DNA of 64,000 bases, taken from positions 2,285,780 to 2,349,779 of the forward strand of contig NZ_CP141643.1 of assembly GCF_038452275.1 (NCBI RefSeq). The letters run 5' to 3'. The DNA comes from Corynebacterium sp. BD556 (lineage in GTDB: Bacteria; Actinomycetota; Actinomycetes; Mycobacteriales; Mycobacteriaceae). The notes under the pieces were generated by a model that was given only the letters and a program-made list of their open reading frames with translations, made no database searches and was not told where the DNA came from. The position numbers and the translations under genes were made by a program. Positions 16,292 to 24,623 of this stretch are shown piece by piece (the stretch's first letter is position 1; every line of letters starts with the position of its first letter).

Positions 16292-17172
16292 TACTTGTAT
16301 TCCTCCACGAGCTTATCCAGAATGTCGTTGAGTTCCTCCTTGGAACGCTTGACCTGGACGGCGGTGCCGCCGGAGTCCCTGTTTAAAGCTTCGGTGACGG
16401 CATCGGACTGCCAGGCGTCGACAAGCTTGGCGTAGGTGTCGTTGTCGACATCCTCAGCGCGTACCGAAAACACATTGATGTAGGGCTCAGCGAGCTCGGA
16501 GCTCGGATCGTCGGCGGCAACAGAGGAAGCCGGATCGATGCCTGCGCGGCCGAGCCAGTTGTTATTGATCACCGCCGGGCGGCCCTCGTTGTAAGCCGAG
16601 GGCGTCTGGGAGGCATCCACAGCGACGACCTTAACCTTCGAAGCGGCCTGGTCGATGTCGTTCGGGGTGGGGGTGAGCTTCGGCGCACCCTCGCGCAAAG
16701 TGACGAGGTCGGCCTGAACCAACACGTTGATAGCGCGGCCCTGGTTCGACGGATCGTTCGGAATGGCGACTTCCTCGCCCTCGATACCGTCGAGGGAGGT
16801 GTGATCCTTCCAGTACAGGCCGAGGATGTTGATCTCGCCGGAGCCGATGATGCGCAGGTCGTTGCCGGAGCTGGCGTTGTACTGCGCCTGGTAGTTGATG
16901 GTCTGGAACTTGGAAATCTCAATCTGGTTCTCCGCCAGCGCCGGATTAACCGGCGGGTACTCGGAGAAATTCTCAATGTCGAGCGTGATGCCACGTTCCT
17001 TGGCTTGCTCCGCGAAAGCAACCCACGCCTCCTGATCGGCGTCGGTGGTGCCAATGTGCACCGTCACGGTGTCGCCGTTGGCGGCAGAGGAGGAGTCGTT
17101 GGAGCAGGCAACCAGGCTAGTTGCGGCAATGGTGAGGGCGCCGACGGCAGCGGCGAGGCGGATGGTGCGCAT
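16291..17172 (-). CDS. metQ: Methionine-binding lipoprotein MetQ (copy 1)
   Basis: A 293-aa NLPA-family lipoprotein with lipobox LVACSND (Cys23). It delivers methionine to MetNI. It is a tandem paralogue of the next gene upstream; both share blocks such as IPNDPSNQGRAINVLVQA and VDASQTPSAYNEGRPA. The ribosome site AAGGAC is upstream of the ATG. The two copies may differ in ligand, for example methionine against its sulfoxide or D-form; the sequence does not show which. Confidence 0.88.
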   Translation of the reverse strand: MRTIRLAAAVGALTIAATSLVACSNDSSSAANGDTVTVHIGTTDADQEAWVAFAEQAKERGITLDIENFSEYPPVNPALAENQIEISKFQTINYQAQYNASSGNDLRIIGSGEINILGLYWKDHTSLDGIEGEEVAIPNDPSNQGRAINVLVQADLVTLREGAPKLTPTPNDIDQAASKVKVVAVDASQTPSAYNEGRPAVINNNWLGRAGIDPASSVAADDPSSELAEPYINVFSVRAEDVDNDTYAKLVDAWQSDAVTEALNRDSGGTAVQVKRSKEELNDILDKLVEEYK

Positions 17173-17221
17173 GATGTGAAGTCCTTGGGAAAGTGGAAGG
17201 GATTGACGGGACGGTAGAAGG

Positions 17222-18100
17222 TTAGTTGCTCTGCAGCTTGTTTAAGATCTCGTTGAGCTCAGCTTTGTCTCGCTTGACCGGCACGGAGGTACCTTTGGAA
17301 TCCTGGGCGACGGCCTCGGTGACCTTCGGGTCGTGCCAGATCTCGACGAGCTTGTTGAGCGTTTCATCGTCGACACGGTCAGACTTGGCGGCGAAGACGT
17401 TGATGTAAGGCTCGGCCTCCGGGGAGTTCGGGTCGTCTTTGAACACGGCCAGCGAGGGCTCGATGCCGGAGCGGTCCAGCCAGGTGTTGTTGATAATCGC
17501 CGGGCGGCCCTCGTTATAAGCGGAGGGGGTCTGGGAGGCGTCGACAGGCGTGACCTCAACCTGAGAGGCAGCCTGGTCGATGTCAGCCGGAGTCGGGGTC
17601 AACGGATCGGCGACGCCGTCTTTGAGGCTGAGCAAGCCGGCCTGAACCAGCACGTTGATGGCACGGCCCTGGTTGGACGGGTCGTTCGGGATGGCGACCT
17701 TTTCGCCCTCAATACCGTCAAGGGAGGAGTGGTCCTTCCAGAACAGGGCCAAGGGCACGATTTCGGTGGAGCCGACGATCTTCAGGTCCTTGCCGGAGGC
17801 TTTGTTGTACGCGGACAGGTACTTGATGTGCTGGAACTTGTTCACGTCCAGCTCACCCTGGGCAAGCGCCTCGTTGACCGGGTTGTAGTCGGAGAAGGAA
17901 ACGATGTCGAGCTCAATTCCCTGTTCCTCGGCCAAGTCAGAAAAAACGGACCAGGCCTGCTGGTCGGCGTCGGTGGTGCCAATCTTGATCACGTTGTCCT
18001 GGCCGTCTTCGGCGGCGGTGTCAGAACTGGAGCAGGCGGCTAGTGCGCCGGCGGCGAAAACGGCTACTGCTGCGGTAGCGAGGGTGCGGTTGATGGACAT
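17222..18100 (-). CDS. metQ: Methionine-binding lipoprotein MetQ (copy 2)
   Basis: A 292-aa NLPA-family lipoprotein, lipobox LAACSSSD with Cys23, first gene of the methionine importer operon. The start has a strong ribosome site (GAGGAG, 7 nt before the ATG). It closely resembles the downstream copy, a recent-looking tandem duplication separated by only 49 bp. The upstream region holds a candidate -10 and McbR-like sequences, in keeping with repression by methionine supply. Confidence 0.88.
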   Translation of the reverse strand: MSINRTLATAAVAVFAAGALAACSSSDTAAEDGQDNVIKIGTTDADQQAWSVFSDLAEEQGIELDIVSFSDYNPVNEALAQGELDVNKFQHIKYLSAYNKASGKDLKIVGSTEIVPLALFWKDHSSLDGIEGEKVAIPNDPSNQGRAINVLVQAGLLSLKDGVADPLTPTPADIDQAASQVEVTPVDASQTPSAYNEGRPAIINNTWLDRSGIEPSLAVFKDDPNSPEAEPYINVFAAKSDRVDDETLNKLVEIWHDPKVTEAVAQDSKGTSVPVKRDKAELNEILNKLQSN

Positions 18101-18156
18101 TGAGTTCTCCTCAGATATGTCGTCGAAAGGATGATGGGGATGAATCTATCACCCTA

Positions 18157-18172
18157 TGTACCGCTTAGTCTA
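18157..18172. promoter_or_regulatory. Candidate -10/McbR-like site of the methionine importer operon
   Basis: TGTACCGCTTAGTCTA fits the TGNAC-N6-GTCTA pattern seen before metY. Its right end read on the minus strand is TAGACT, which could equally be the -10 of a 60-nt-leader transcript. In that case a weaker match, GTTACCGCACGGTCTG at 18189-18204, would be the operator. Confidence 0.35.
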
Positions 18173-18199
18173 TTTTCCGCTGGTGGAAGTTACCGCACG

Positions 18200-18435
18200 G
18201 TCTGTTCTGGTCTTTGCAGATGCCGCCTACCAGTTACTTTCCGCCCGGCCTTTTCTGTCCAGCGCGAGAGAAGGCCAACCAAGCTCCACGCCCGCAGGGA
18301 AACTGCACACCGCAACCGCTGAGGTGGCAAACAGGCTCAGACGCACCCCAAGGAGGAGATGAGCGCTGCAGGTACCGCGAAAAGAACGGAACAAAGACCA
18401 AGGGTGCCCGCCCGGTGGCGCCCTTGGCCTTTAAG
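18200..18435 (+). ncRNA. Candidate structured RNA between metQ and dnaE2
   Basis: The 492-bp divergent gap at 18101-18592 has no convincing gene. On the plus strand it contains a 10-bp stem with a 10-nt loop at 18247-18276. A strong hairpin follows with arms 18398-18408 and 18417-18427, extended by flanking A/T pairs to 18393-18432. The second has a GC-rich stem and ends in CCTTTAAG, like an intrinsic terminator, although no plus-strand gene precedes it. This suggests a small RNA or leader that ends there. A 42-codon frame (ATG at 18359 after AGGAGG, stop by 18487) runs through the hairpin and is an alternative reading. Confidence 0.3.
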
Positions 18436-18557
18436 TGGGCTCTGCGTGTGCGGTAGGCGGTCAACTTCCCAAGACGGTCGAAGATAAGCGCGATTTAGGC
18501 AAAGGCAGTGGGTTAGGGCGGTGGATTCCTCGCGCAAGTCAGGTGCCCAAAAGATAG

Positions 18558-18573
18558 TGGAATATATGTTCGA
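18558..18573. promoter_or_regulatory. LexA-like box before dnaE2
   Basis: TGGAATATATGTTCGA matches TCGAAMANNTGTTCGA except for the second base and the variable sixth. It overlaps the -35 region of the promoter with -10 TATCCT, an ideal repressor position. Confidence 0.7.
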
Positions 18574-18580
18574 AATACGC

Positions 18581-18586
18581 TATCCT
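18581..18586 (+). promoter_or_regulatory. -10 element of dnaE2
   Basis: TATCCT ends 6 nt before the ATG at 18593, which fixes the dnaE2 start as leaderless. Confidence 0.6.
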
Positions 18587-18592
18587 TGCCCC

Positions 18593-21500
18593 ATGAGATT
18601 TCACGGCGGGGAGGCGTTGAGCTGGTCCCGGTTGGAGCGGATCCTTTCCGGCCGACCAGGACCCGAGCCCATCCCTGTGAACCACACACGCCCGCCCGGC
18701 GACATCCCCGATACCCCGCCGGCGCCCAGCACGCCTTTCGCCGAACTGCACGCGGTGTCCTCCTACAGTTTCCTCGACGGTGCCAGCGACCCACAAGACC
18801 TCGTGGCCCGCGCCGCACAACTCGGCATCGGTGCACTTGCACTGCTGGATAAAGACGGTTTCTACGGCGCAGTCAAGTTCGCCGAGGCTGCTGCGGAAGC
18901 AGGCATCGACACAGTCTTCGGCGCCGAGCTAAGCCTGGAGCAACGCACCCTAGCGTTGCTGGCGCGTGGCCCGGAGGGCTACCGGCGCCTGTCGCGGCTC
19001 ATGGCCCGTGCACACATGGCCACGCGGGAAAAAGGGCAGGTGTCCTACCCCCCGCTTGCGCTTGTCGCCAAGGAACTCGGCGGCACCTGCACCGTCCTGG
19101 CCGGCTGGGAGTGGGCAGGTGAAATCGCTCACCTGGTCGATCTTTTCGGGGCGGACCGGGTGGTCAGAAAATACGAGGTTTCCATGACCCCAGCAGACGC
19201 CGACCACCATGTCCTCCTGGACGAGTATCCGCATCTACCCGCGATCATCTCCGCGGTGCCCGCAGCAGCAACCCGCCACGAAGCACGACTAGCGGCAGCG
19301 AAGCGGTCCCTGGGGCGTCGTGAAGCGTTGGGCACAGCCCACGGCGAGCTGCACCCGATGGGGGCGAACTGGCTGCGCTCCGGCGAGCAAATCCTACAGT
19401 TGTGTCCGGGAAGTGAAGACAAAATCGAGGCAGCGGTCGAATTGGCCCGCCAATGCGCCTTTACCCTGAACCTGGTCGCGCCCGAACTGCCGCGCTTTCC
19501 CACCCCCGAGGGCCACGACGAGATGAGCTGGCTACGTGAGATGGCCCGCTCTGCGGCTGCCGTGCGCTACGCCACCCGCCCGGAGCAAATCCGGCAACGA
19601 GCGCTCGCACAGATCGAGCATGAACTAGGAGTAATCGAGCGGTTGGGGTTTCCCGGCTACTTCCTTATCGTCCACGACCTAGTGGACTTCTGCCGCCGCG
19701 AAAACATCCTGTGCCAAGGGCGCGGCTCAGCAGCAAACTCGGCGGTGTGCTTTTCCATCGGCATCACCAACGCCGAACCGATCTCCGCGGGCCTGCTGTT
19801 CGAGCGTTTCTTATCACCTGATCGCGATGGCCCACCCGACATCGACTTAGACATCGAGTCTGGCCGGCGCGAGGAAGTCATCCAGTACGTCTATTCCACC
19901 TATGGGCGCGACAACGCCGCTCAGGTGGCCAACGTGATCACATACCGCACCAAAGGCGCGATCCGCGACGCTGCCCGCGCGCTCGGCTACGCCCTAGGCG
20001 CCGCCGATGCGTGGTCGAAGGGGATCGAAAACCCACCGGAGGTCGTCGAAAAGCTCGCCGCACAATTCAAAGGCCAGCCGCGCCACTTAGGCATCCATTC
20101 CGGCGGCATGGTGATCTGCGACCGGCCGATCGCCGACGTCGTGCCCGTGGAATGGGCGCGCATGGAAAACCGCTCGGTGGTGCAGTGGGACAAAGACGAC
20201 TGCGCCTCAGCGGGCCTAGTCAAGTTCGACCTGCTGGGCCTGGGCATGCTGGAAGCCTTGCACCACATGATCGACCTCGTGCGCGACACCACCGGGCGCA
20301 CCGTCAACCTGTGGGAGTTAGACCTCGCCGACAGCGAGGTCTACGACATGCTCTGCCGTGCCGACGCGGTGGGCGTGTTCCAGGTCGAATCGCGCGCTCA
20401 GCTCTCCACCTTGCCCAGGTTGAAACCACGCTGCTTTTTCGACCTGGTCGTGGAGGTAGCCCTGATCCGACCCGGACCCATCCAGGGCGGCTCCGTCCAC
20501 CCCTACCTGCGCCGCCGCGACGGCACGGAAGCCGTGGTCTACGACCACCCGGTGTTGGAAAAAGCGCTAGGCAAAACGCTTGGCATCCCCCTGTTCCAGG
20601 AGCAATTGATGCAGATCGCCATCGACGCGGCAGGTTTTTCCGGCCGGGAAGCCGACGCGCTGCGCCGTGCGATGGGCGCGAAGCGCTCCCCGGAGAAGAT
20701 GGCGGCGCTCAAAGCCCGCTTCTTTGCCGGCTGTTGGCTAAACAATCAGATCGATAAGGCCACCGCGGAGAAGCTGTGGAGCAAGATCGTGGCGTTTGCC
20801 GCCTACGGTTTCCCCGAATCGCACTCACAGTCCTTCGCTTCCCTGGTGTACTTCTCTGCCTGGTTTAAGCGCTACTACCCAGCCCAGTTCTGCGTTGGAC
20901 TTCTGCGTGCCCAACCGATGGGGTTTTACTCCCCGCAGTCTTTGATCCAGGACGCACGCCGCCACGGGGTGGTCGTCGAACCCATCAACGTCAACACGTC
21001 CGGGGGAGAGGCGCTGTGCGTCGACAACACCACGATCCGCCTCGGGTTGAACCTGGTCAAAGGCCTCGGCACCAAGGCGGCCGAGCGCATCGAGCGAGCG
21101 CAGCCTTTCGACGGCATCCCGGACCTGGCGCGCCGCGCAGACGTGAGCGTCGACCAAGTTGCCGCGCTGGCCAAGGCGGGGGCGCTGGACTGTTTCGGAG
21201 TGGATCGCCGCCAAGCGCAGTGGCAGGCGGGCATCGCCGCGACCGAGCGCGCCGGCATGCTGCCGGGCATCTCAGCGGTCCAGGCGCCCCCACTTCCAGG
21301 CATGAACGCTTTCGAGTTGATGGCGGCGGATGTGGCGTCGACAGGCGTGACGCACGACAAACAGCCGCTTGAGCTTCTGCGGCAGGCATTGCTTGCCGAC
21401 GGCCTTTTCACCGCCACCGACCTAGCCCACGTCGAAGACGGCTCGCGCGTGCGGGTGGCGGGGGTAGTCACACACCGGCAACGGCCGCAAACCGCCAGCG

Positions 21501-21721
21501 GCGTGACCTTTTTCGGCATGGAGGACGAAACCGGGTTGATCAACGTGGTGGTCTCCCCAGGGCTGTTCAAGCGCCACCATGTGCTGGCACGCACCGCGAA
21601 AGCACTCATCGTGCGCGGGGTGGTGCAAAACGCCAACGGTGCAGTCAACGTTGTGGCGGACAAGTTCGAGCCGCTAGCGCTGGGGGAGTGGCTCTCACGC
21701 GGGTCGCGGGACTTCCGCTAG
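18593..21721 (+). CDS. dnaE2: Error-prone DNA polymerase III alpha subunit DnaE2
   Basis: A 1042-aa C-family polymerase, the catalytic member of the ImuA-ImuB-DnaE2 mutasome for induced mutagenesis after DNA damage. An N-terminal PHP domain begins at FAELHAVSSYSFLDGAS. The polymerase palm carries PDIDLDIESGRREEVIQYVY, and finger-domain blocks such as AFAAYGFPESHSQSFA follow. An OB-fold near the C-terminus reads RVRVAGVVTHRQRPQTASG. The length is typical of DnaE2 and shorter than replicative DnaE1. The frame is open 24 codons further upstream, but the promoter and LexA-like box lie there. It is separated from imuAB by 5.6 kb of unrelated genes. Confidence 0.93.
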   Translation: MRFHGGEALSWSRLERILSGRPGPEPIPVNHTRPPGDIPDTPPAPSTPFAELHAVSSYSFLDGASDPQDLVARAAQLGIGALALLDKDGFYGAVKFAEAAAEAGIDTVFGAELSLEQRTLALLARGPEGYRRLSRLMARAHMATREKGQVSYPPLALVAKELGGTCTVLAGWEWAGEIAHLVDLFGADRVVRKYEVSMTPADADHHVLLDEYPHLPAIISAVPAAATRHEARLAAAKRSLGRREALGTAHGELHPMGANWLRSGEQILQLCPGSEDKIEAAVELARQCAFTLNLVAPELPRFPTPEGHDEMSWLREMARSAAAVRYATRPEQIRQRALAQIEHELGVIERLGFPGYFLIVHDLVDFCRRENILCQGRGSAANSAVCFSIGITNAEPISAGLLFERFLSPDRDGPPDIDLDIESGRREEVIQYVYSTYGRDNAAQVANVITYRTKGAIRDAARALGYALGAADAWSKGIENPPEVVEKLAAQFKGQPRHLGIHSGGMVICDRPIADVVPVEWARMENRSVVQWDKDDCASAGLVKFDLLGLGMLEALHHMIDLVRDTTGRTVNLWELDLADSEVYDMLCRADAVGVFQVESRAQLSTLPRLKPRCFFDLVVEVALIRPGPIQGGSVHPYLRRRDGTEAVVYDHPVLEKALGKTLGIPLFQEQLMQIAIDAAGFSGREADALRRAMGAKRSPEKMAALKARFFAGCWLNNQIDKATAEKLWSKIVAFAAYGFPESHSQSFASLVYFSAWFKRYYPAQFCVGLLRAQPMGFYSPQSLIQDARRHGVVVEPINVNTSGGEALCVDNTTIRLGLNLVKGLGTKAAERIERAQPFDGIPDLARRADVSVDQVAALAKAGALDCFGVDRRQAQWQAGIAATERAGMLPGISAVQAPPLPGMNAFELMAADVASTGVTHDKQPLELLRQALLADGLFTATDLAHVEDGSRVRVAGVVTHRQRPQTASGVTFFGMEDETGLINVVVSPGLFKRHHVLARTAKALIVRGVVQNANGAVNVVADKFEPLALGEWLSRGSRDFR

Positions 21722-21722
21722 A

Positions 21723-21728
21723 TAAGAT
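21723..21728 (+). promoter_or_regulatory. -10 element of the small PH-domain gene
   Basis: TAAGAT ends 7 nt before the ATG at 21736. Confidence 0.4.
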
Positions 21729-21735
21729 GGCGCCC

Positions 21736-22191
21736 ATGGAATTGACCCCCGTGTCGACAAAGCTGATGGTGCCCTACCTGGTGCGCACCTTAATCATCGG
21801 GGCGATCCTGCTCGGGTTGGCCGGCTGGGCAGTCGCCACGTGGGGCGCCTGGTGGTGGATTGCACTGGCGCTAGCCGGCACCTTCCTCATCTTCCAACTC
21901 ATCTTGATCCCATTCCAGGTGCGCAACCTGGGCTGGCTTGAAACCGACAACGAAATCGTATTGAGCCGGGGAAAAATGTGGCACACCCTCACGCTCATCC
22001 CGTACGGGCGCATCCAGTTCGTCGATGTGACCTCCGGGCCGGTCGGGCGCGCCCTGGGACTGAAGAACCTGATCATCAACACCGCCTCCAGCACATCGAA
22101 CTCCCGGCTGCCAGGCGTGCCAGCAGATGAAGCAGATGCACTGCGCGAGCGCCTCGCTGCCAAAGCCCGCGAACGGATGAGCGGGATATAA
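21736..22191 (+). CDS. PH domain-containing membrane protein (YdbS-like)
   Basis: A 151-aa protein with two membrane helices (about residues 12-30 and 35-58) followed by a bacterial PH domain (bPH_2), seen in LSRGKMWHTLTLIPYGRIQF and AVGRALGLKNL-like patterns. It is paired with the larger PH-domain protein 13 bp downstream, the arrangement of ydbS-ydbT. In Bacillus that pair is linked to tolerance of antimicrobial peptides; the role here is inferred. The start is taken at the ATG placed at leaderless distance from a -10; an in-frame ATG three codons earlier is possible. Confidence 0.82.
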   Translation: MELTPVSTKLMVPYLVRTLIIGAILLGLAGWAVATWGAWWWIALALAGTFLIFQLILIPFQVRNLGWLETDNEIVLSRGKMWHTLTLIPYGRIQFVDVTSGPVGRALGLKNLIINTASSTSNSRLPGVPADEADALRERLAAKARERMSGI

Positions 22192-22204
22192 GGGAGAGAT
22201 AGAC

Positions 22205-23503
22205 GTGAAGCTACGCCGTGTCCACCGGCTCTCACCCCTGCTGCGAGTGTGGACCACCCTGCTAGCCATCGCGGCAGTTGTGGTGTTCAACTCCACCAAA
22301 CCGCTTATCGAGCTCGCCGAGAAAGGCCACGTCGACGCCCGCACAGGCCTCATCGCCGTGGGGGCAATAGCCGCGAGCGTGATCGTGATCTTCGCAGTCT
22401 CGCAGTTGTGGTGGGCGCGCACAGGCTTTCGCCTCGACGAGGAACAGATCGAACTACACCGTGGCCTTTTCACCACCCAGGTGCGCAGCGCACGCTACGA
22501 CCGGATCCAAGCCGTCGACCTTGTCGAACCTTTCGTCCCGCGCCTATGCGGCCTGGCCGCCGTGCGCCTAGAGGCTGCGGGCGCAGCAAACTCCGCCATC
22601 GAGATCGCCTACCTGCCCCGCGCCGAAGCCGAACAGGTGCGCGCCGAGATCCTGCGTGTGAGCACCCGTGATGACACGATCAACAAAGATCTTGTCGCCC
22701 CCATCCCAACCATGCGCTCCCTTGCCGCCACCGCATTGCGCCTGACCACTGTTTTCGCGCTCGCCTGGGCGTGCATCCCCCTGTGGACAGGGCTGGGCGC
22801 CGCAGCAGTTATTCCGGTGCTGGTGGGCCTTGTGCCGGATATCTGGAAAACAATCGACCAATCCTGGCGTTTCACCGCCAACCTGGACACGTCCACACCT
22901 TCGTCGCTGAACCTGACCTACGGCCTGGCCAACCGGCGCCGCCAAACCGTTCTTCTCGAGCGCATCCACGCCGTGAAAATGACACAACCGGTTTTGTGGC
23001 GCATCTTCGGCTGGTGGCGAGTATCAATCACCGTCGCAGGCTACGGCAGCGAACGCAACACCCGCACCGGAACCTCAGCGCTGCTGCCGGTCGGCTCCTT
23101 CGACCAAGCCCTCGAGATCCTGGCCAACGTGACGCCCTTTTCCGCCGCGCAGATGAAAAGCTTTCGCCCCGAAATATCTTCGCCGCGGCGCGCACGCTGC
23201 GTCTCCCCGCTGGACTGGCGGCAACAGTCGGTCACCATCACCAGCGGCATGGTCGTGGTCACCCTGGGGCGCGCCTCACGCCGAATCTGCATGGCCAAAG
23301 TGCCGCACATCCAAGAACTAACTTTCAAACAGGGAACGCTGCAGCGCCGCCTGGGCCTCGCCCATGTGCGCTGCGACTTAGTGCCAGGGCCGGTGCGCGT
23401 GGTGGCGAAAGATTTGGATGAGGGGCAGGCGTGGCAGCTCGTCGAAAAGCTGCGTACCCGAGATCTGCCCCAGCTAGAGTTGGCCTATGGCAGCAGTGAT
23501 TAG
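22205..23503 (+). CDS. PH domain-containing membrane protein (YdbT-like)
   Basis: A 432-aa protein with repeated units of membrane helices plus bPH_2 domains: residues about 15-60 helices, first PH near RLDEEQIELHRGLFTTQVRS, helices near 170-210, second PH near LTYGLANRRRQTVLLERIHA, and a third, less hydrophobic copy near RQQSVTITSGMVVVTLGRAS. GTG start with ribosome site AAGGGAGAG. Co-transcribed with the upstream small PH protein. Confidence 0.83.
   Translation: MKLRRVHRLSPLLRVWTTLLAIAAVVVFNSTKPLIELAEKGHVDARTGLIAVGAIAASVIVIFAVSQLWWARTGFRLDEEQIELHRGLFTTQVRSARYDRIQAVDLVEPFVPRLCGLAAVRLEAAGAANSAIEIAYLPRAEAEQVRAEILRVSTRDDTINKDLVAPIPTMRSLAATALRLTTVFALAWACIPLWTGLGAAAVIPVLVGLVPDIWKTIDQSWRFTANLDTSTPSSLNLTYGLANRRRQTVLLERIHAVKMTQPVLWRIFGWWRVSITVAGYGSERNTRTGTSALLPVGSFDQALEILANVTPFSAAQMKSFRPEISSPRRARCVSPLDWRQQSVTITSGMVVVTLGRASRRICMAKVPHIQELTFKQGTLQRRLGLAHVRCDLVPGPVRVVAKDLDEGQAWQLVEKLRTRDLPQLELAYGSSD
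23475..23480 (+). promoter_or_regulatory. -10 element of the MOSC gene
   Basis: TAGAGT inside the end of the PH-domain gene, 6 nt before the ATG at 23487. Confidence 0.4.
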
Positions 23504-24131
23504 TACAAATATCGCGCGCCCGCACAATGACCCAGGCGGACGCAACCGCGTCAGCGGAATCGATAAACAGCCAGCGCCTGAGATCCTCGTGGAGATCCCC
23601 GGGCCCGACTACGGCGACGGCTCCGGCGTCCGAGGGGACATCATCGGCGACACCGAGCACCATGGTGGCCAGCACAAAGCCGTCTACGCCTTCAGCCGAG
23701 AACGCTACGACTGGTGGGAACGAGAACTCTCGCGCACGCTGGACAACGGCCTGTTCGGCGACAACCTCACCACCTCCGGCATCGACTGGACACGCGTGAT
23801 CATCAACCAACGTTTCCGCATCGGCGAAACGCAGTTGGAAGTTAGCGTGCCGCGCTCGCCATGCGCCACCTTCGCGGGCTGGATGGGCGAGCCGAACTGG
23901 ATTAGGCGTTTCACAGCCAGCGGCGACTGCGGCTGTTACCTGAGGGTCGTCAAACCTGGCGTGATCCGCCCCGGCGACGACATCGTGGCGCTCAACGAAC
24001 CAGACCACGGCCTGACAATGGGGGAGGCCTTCGCCGCGGTGATGGGCGATACCGATATCGCCCGGCGCCTCTGGCAGCTCAACATCTTGCCGACGCTGTA
24101 TCAAGCGCGGTGGGACAAACGCTTTGCTTAG
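23487..24131 (+). CDS. MOSC domain-containing protein (YiiM-like)
   Basis: A 214-aa stand-alone MOSC-domain protein. The family binds molybdenum cofactor or handles N-hydroxylated and sulfur compounds through a conserved Cys. Supporting motifs are GDTEHHGGQHKAVYAFSRE (conserved His residues) and SVPRSPCATFAGWMG with the putative ligand Cys. The gene overlaps the end of the PH-domain gene by 17 bp and the end of convergent trmL by 4 bp. Confidence 0.85.
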   Translation: MAAVISTNIARPHNDPGGRNRVSGIDKQPAPEILVEIPGPDYGDGSGVRGDIIGDTEHHGGQHKAVYAFSRERYDWWERELSRTLDNGLFGDNLTTSGIDWTRVIINQRFRIGETQLEVSVPRSPCATFAGWMGEPNWIRRFTASGDCGCYLRVVKPGVIRPGDDIVALNEPDHGLTMGEAFAAVMGDTDIARRLWQLNILPTLYQARWDKRFA

Positions 24132-24598
24132 ATGCCGCCGACGAACTGAAGCTGGCGCCACGCCTCATAGCACGCCACGGCGGCGCTATTCGACAGGTTC
24201 ATCGACCGCCTGCCCGGCAGCATGGGGATCCGTACCTGGTCTTTTACCCGCGGGTGGTGAGAGTGCTCACGCGGCAAACCGGTCGGTTCGGTGCCAAAGA
24301 GCAAAGCATCGCCGTCGCGGTACTCCACAGTATGGAAATGTCTGGTGGCTTGAGTAGTAAAGGCGAAAATACGCGAGTTGGCCAAGGCCGCGAAGCAAGC
24401 ATCGATGTCAGGGTGAACGCTCACGTGCGCGAGGTCGTGGTAATCCAGGCCCGCGCGGCGCAGATGCTTCTCGCTCAAATCGAAGCCGAGCGGCTCCACC
24501 AGATGCAAGGTGGCTCCGGTGCCTGCACACATGCGTATCGCGTTGCCAGTGTTCGGCGGAATGACGGGGTTGTCGAAGATGACGTGGAGTGCGCACAC
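24128..24598 (-). CDS. trmL: tRNA (cytidine(34)-2'-O)-methyltransferase TrmL
   Basis: A 156-aa SPOUT methyltransferase that methylates the wobble nucleotide of certain tRNAs. It shows the N-terminal [19 protein letters not shown], the SAM-binding GTEPTGLP and the knot motif [16 protein letters not shown]. The GTG start gives the standard length; the frame is open 17 codons further but runs into the folD promoter. The -10 (TAGACT) is 8 nt upstream and overlaps that of divergent folD. Confidence 0.88.
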   Translation of the reverse strand: MCALHVIFDNPVIPPNTGNAIRMCAGTGATLHLVEPLGFDLSEKHLRRAGLDYHDLAHVSVHPDIDACFAALANSRIFAFTTQATRHFHTVEYRDGDALLFGTEPTGLPREHSHHPRVKDQVRIPMLPGRRSMNLSNSAAVACYEAWRQLQFVGGI

Positions 24599-24606
24599 GC
24601 CATCCA

Positions 24607-24616
24607 AGTCTAGGAT
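24607..24616. promoter_or_regulatory. Overlapping divergent -10 elements of trmL and folD
   Basis: AGTCTAGGAT holds TAGACT on the minus strand (24607-24612, for trmL) and TAGGAT on the plus strand (24611-24616, for folD), sharing two bases. The two polymerases could not occupy both at once. Confidence 0.5.
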
Positions 24617-24623
24617 GGGGTGC

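Noticed and set aside
18352..18400. GGTACCGCG in the metQ-dnaE2 gap resembles the T-box sequence
   Set aside because: The preceding bases that would pair with the tRNA acceptor end do not fit, no specifier stem is evident, and the downstream gene is dnaE2, which is not a T-box target.
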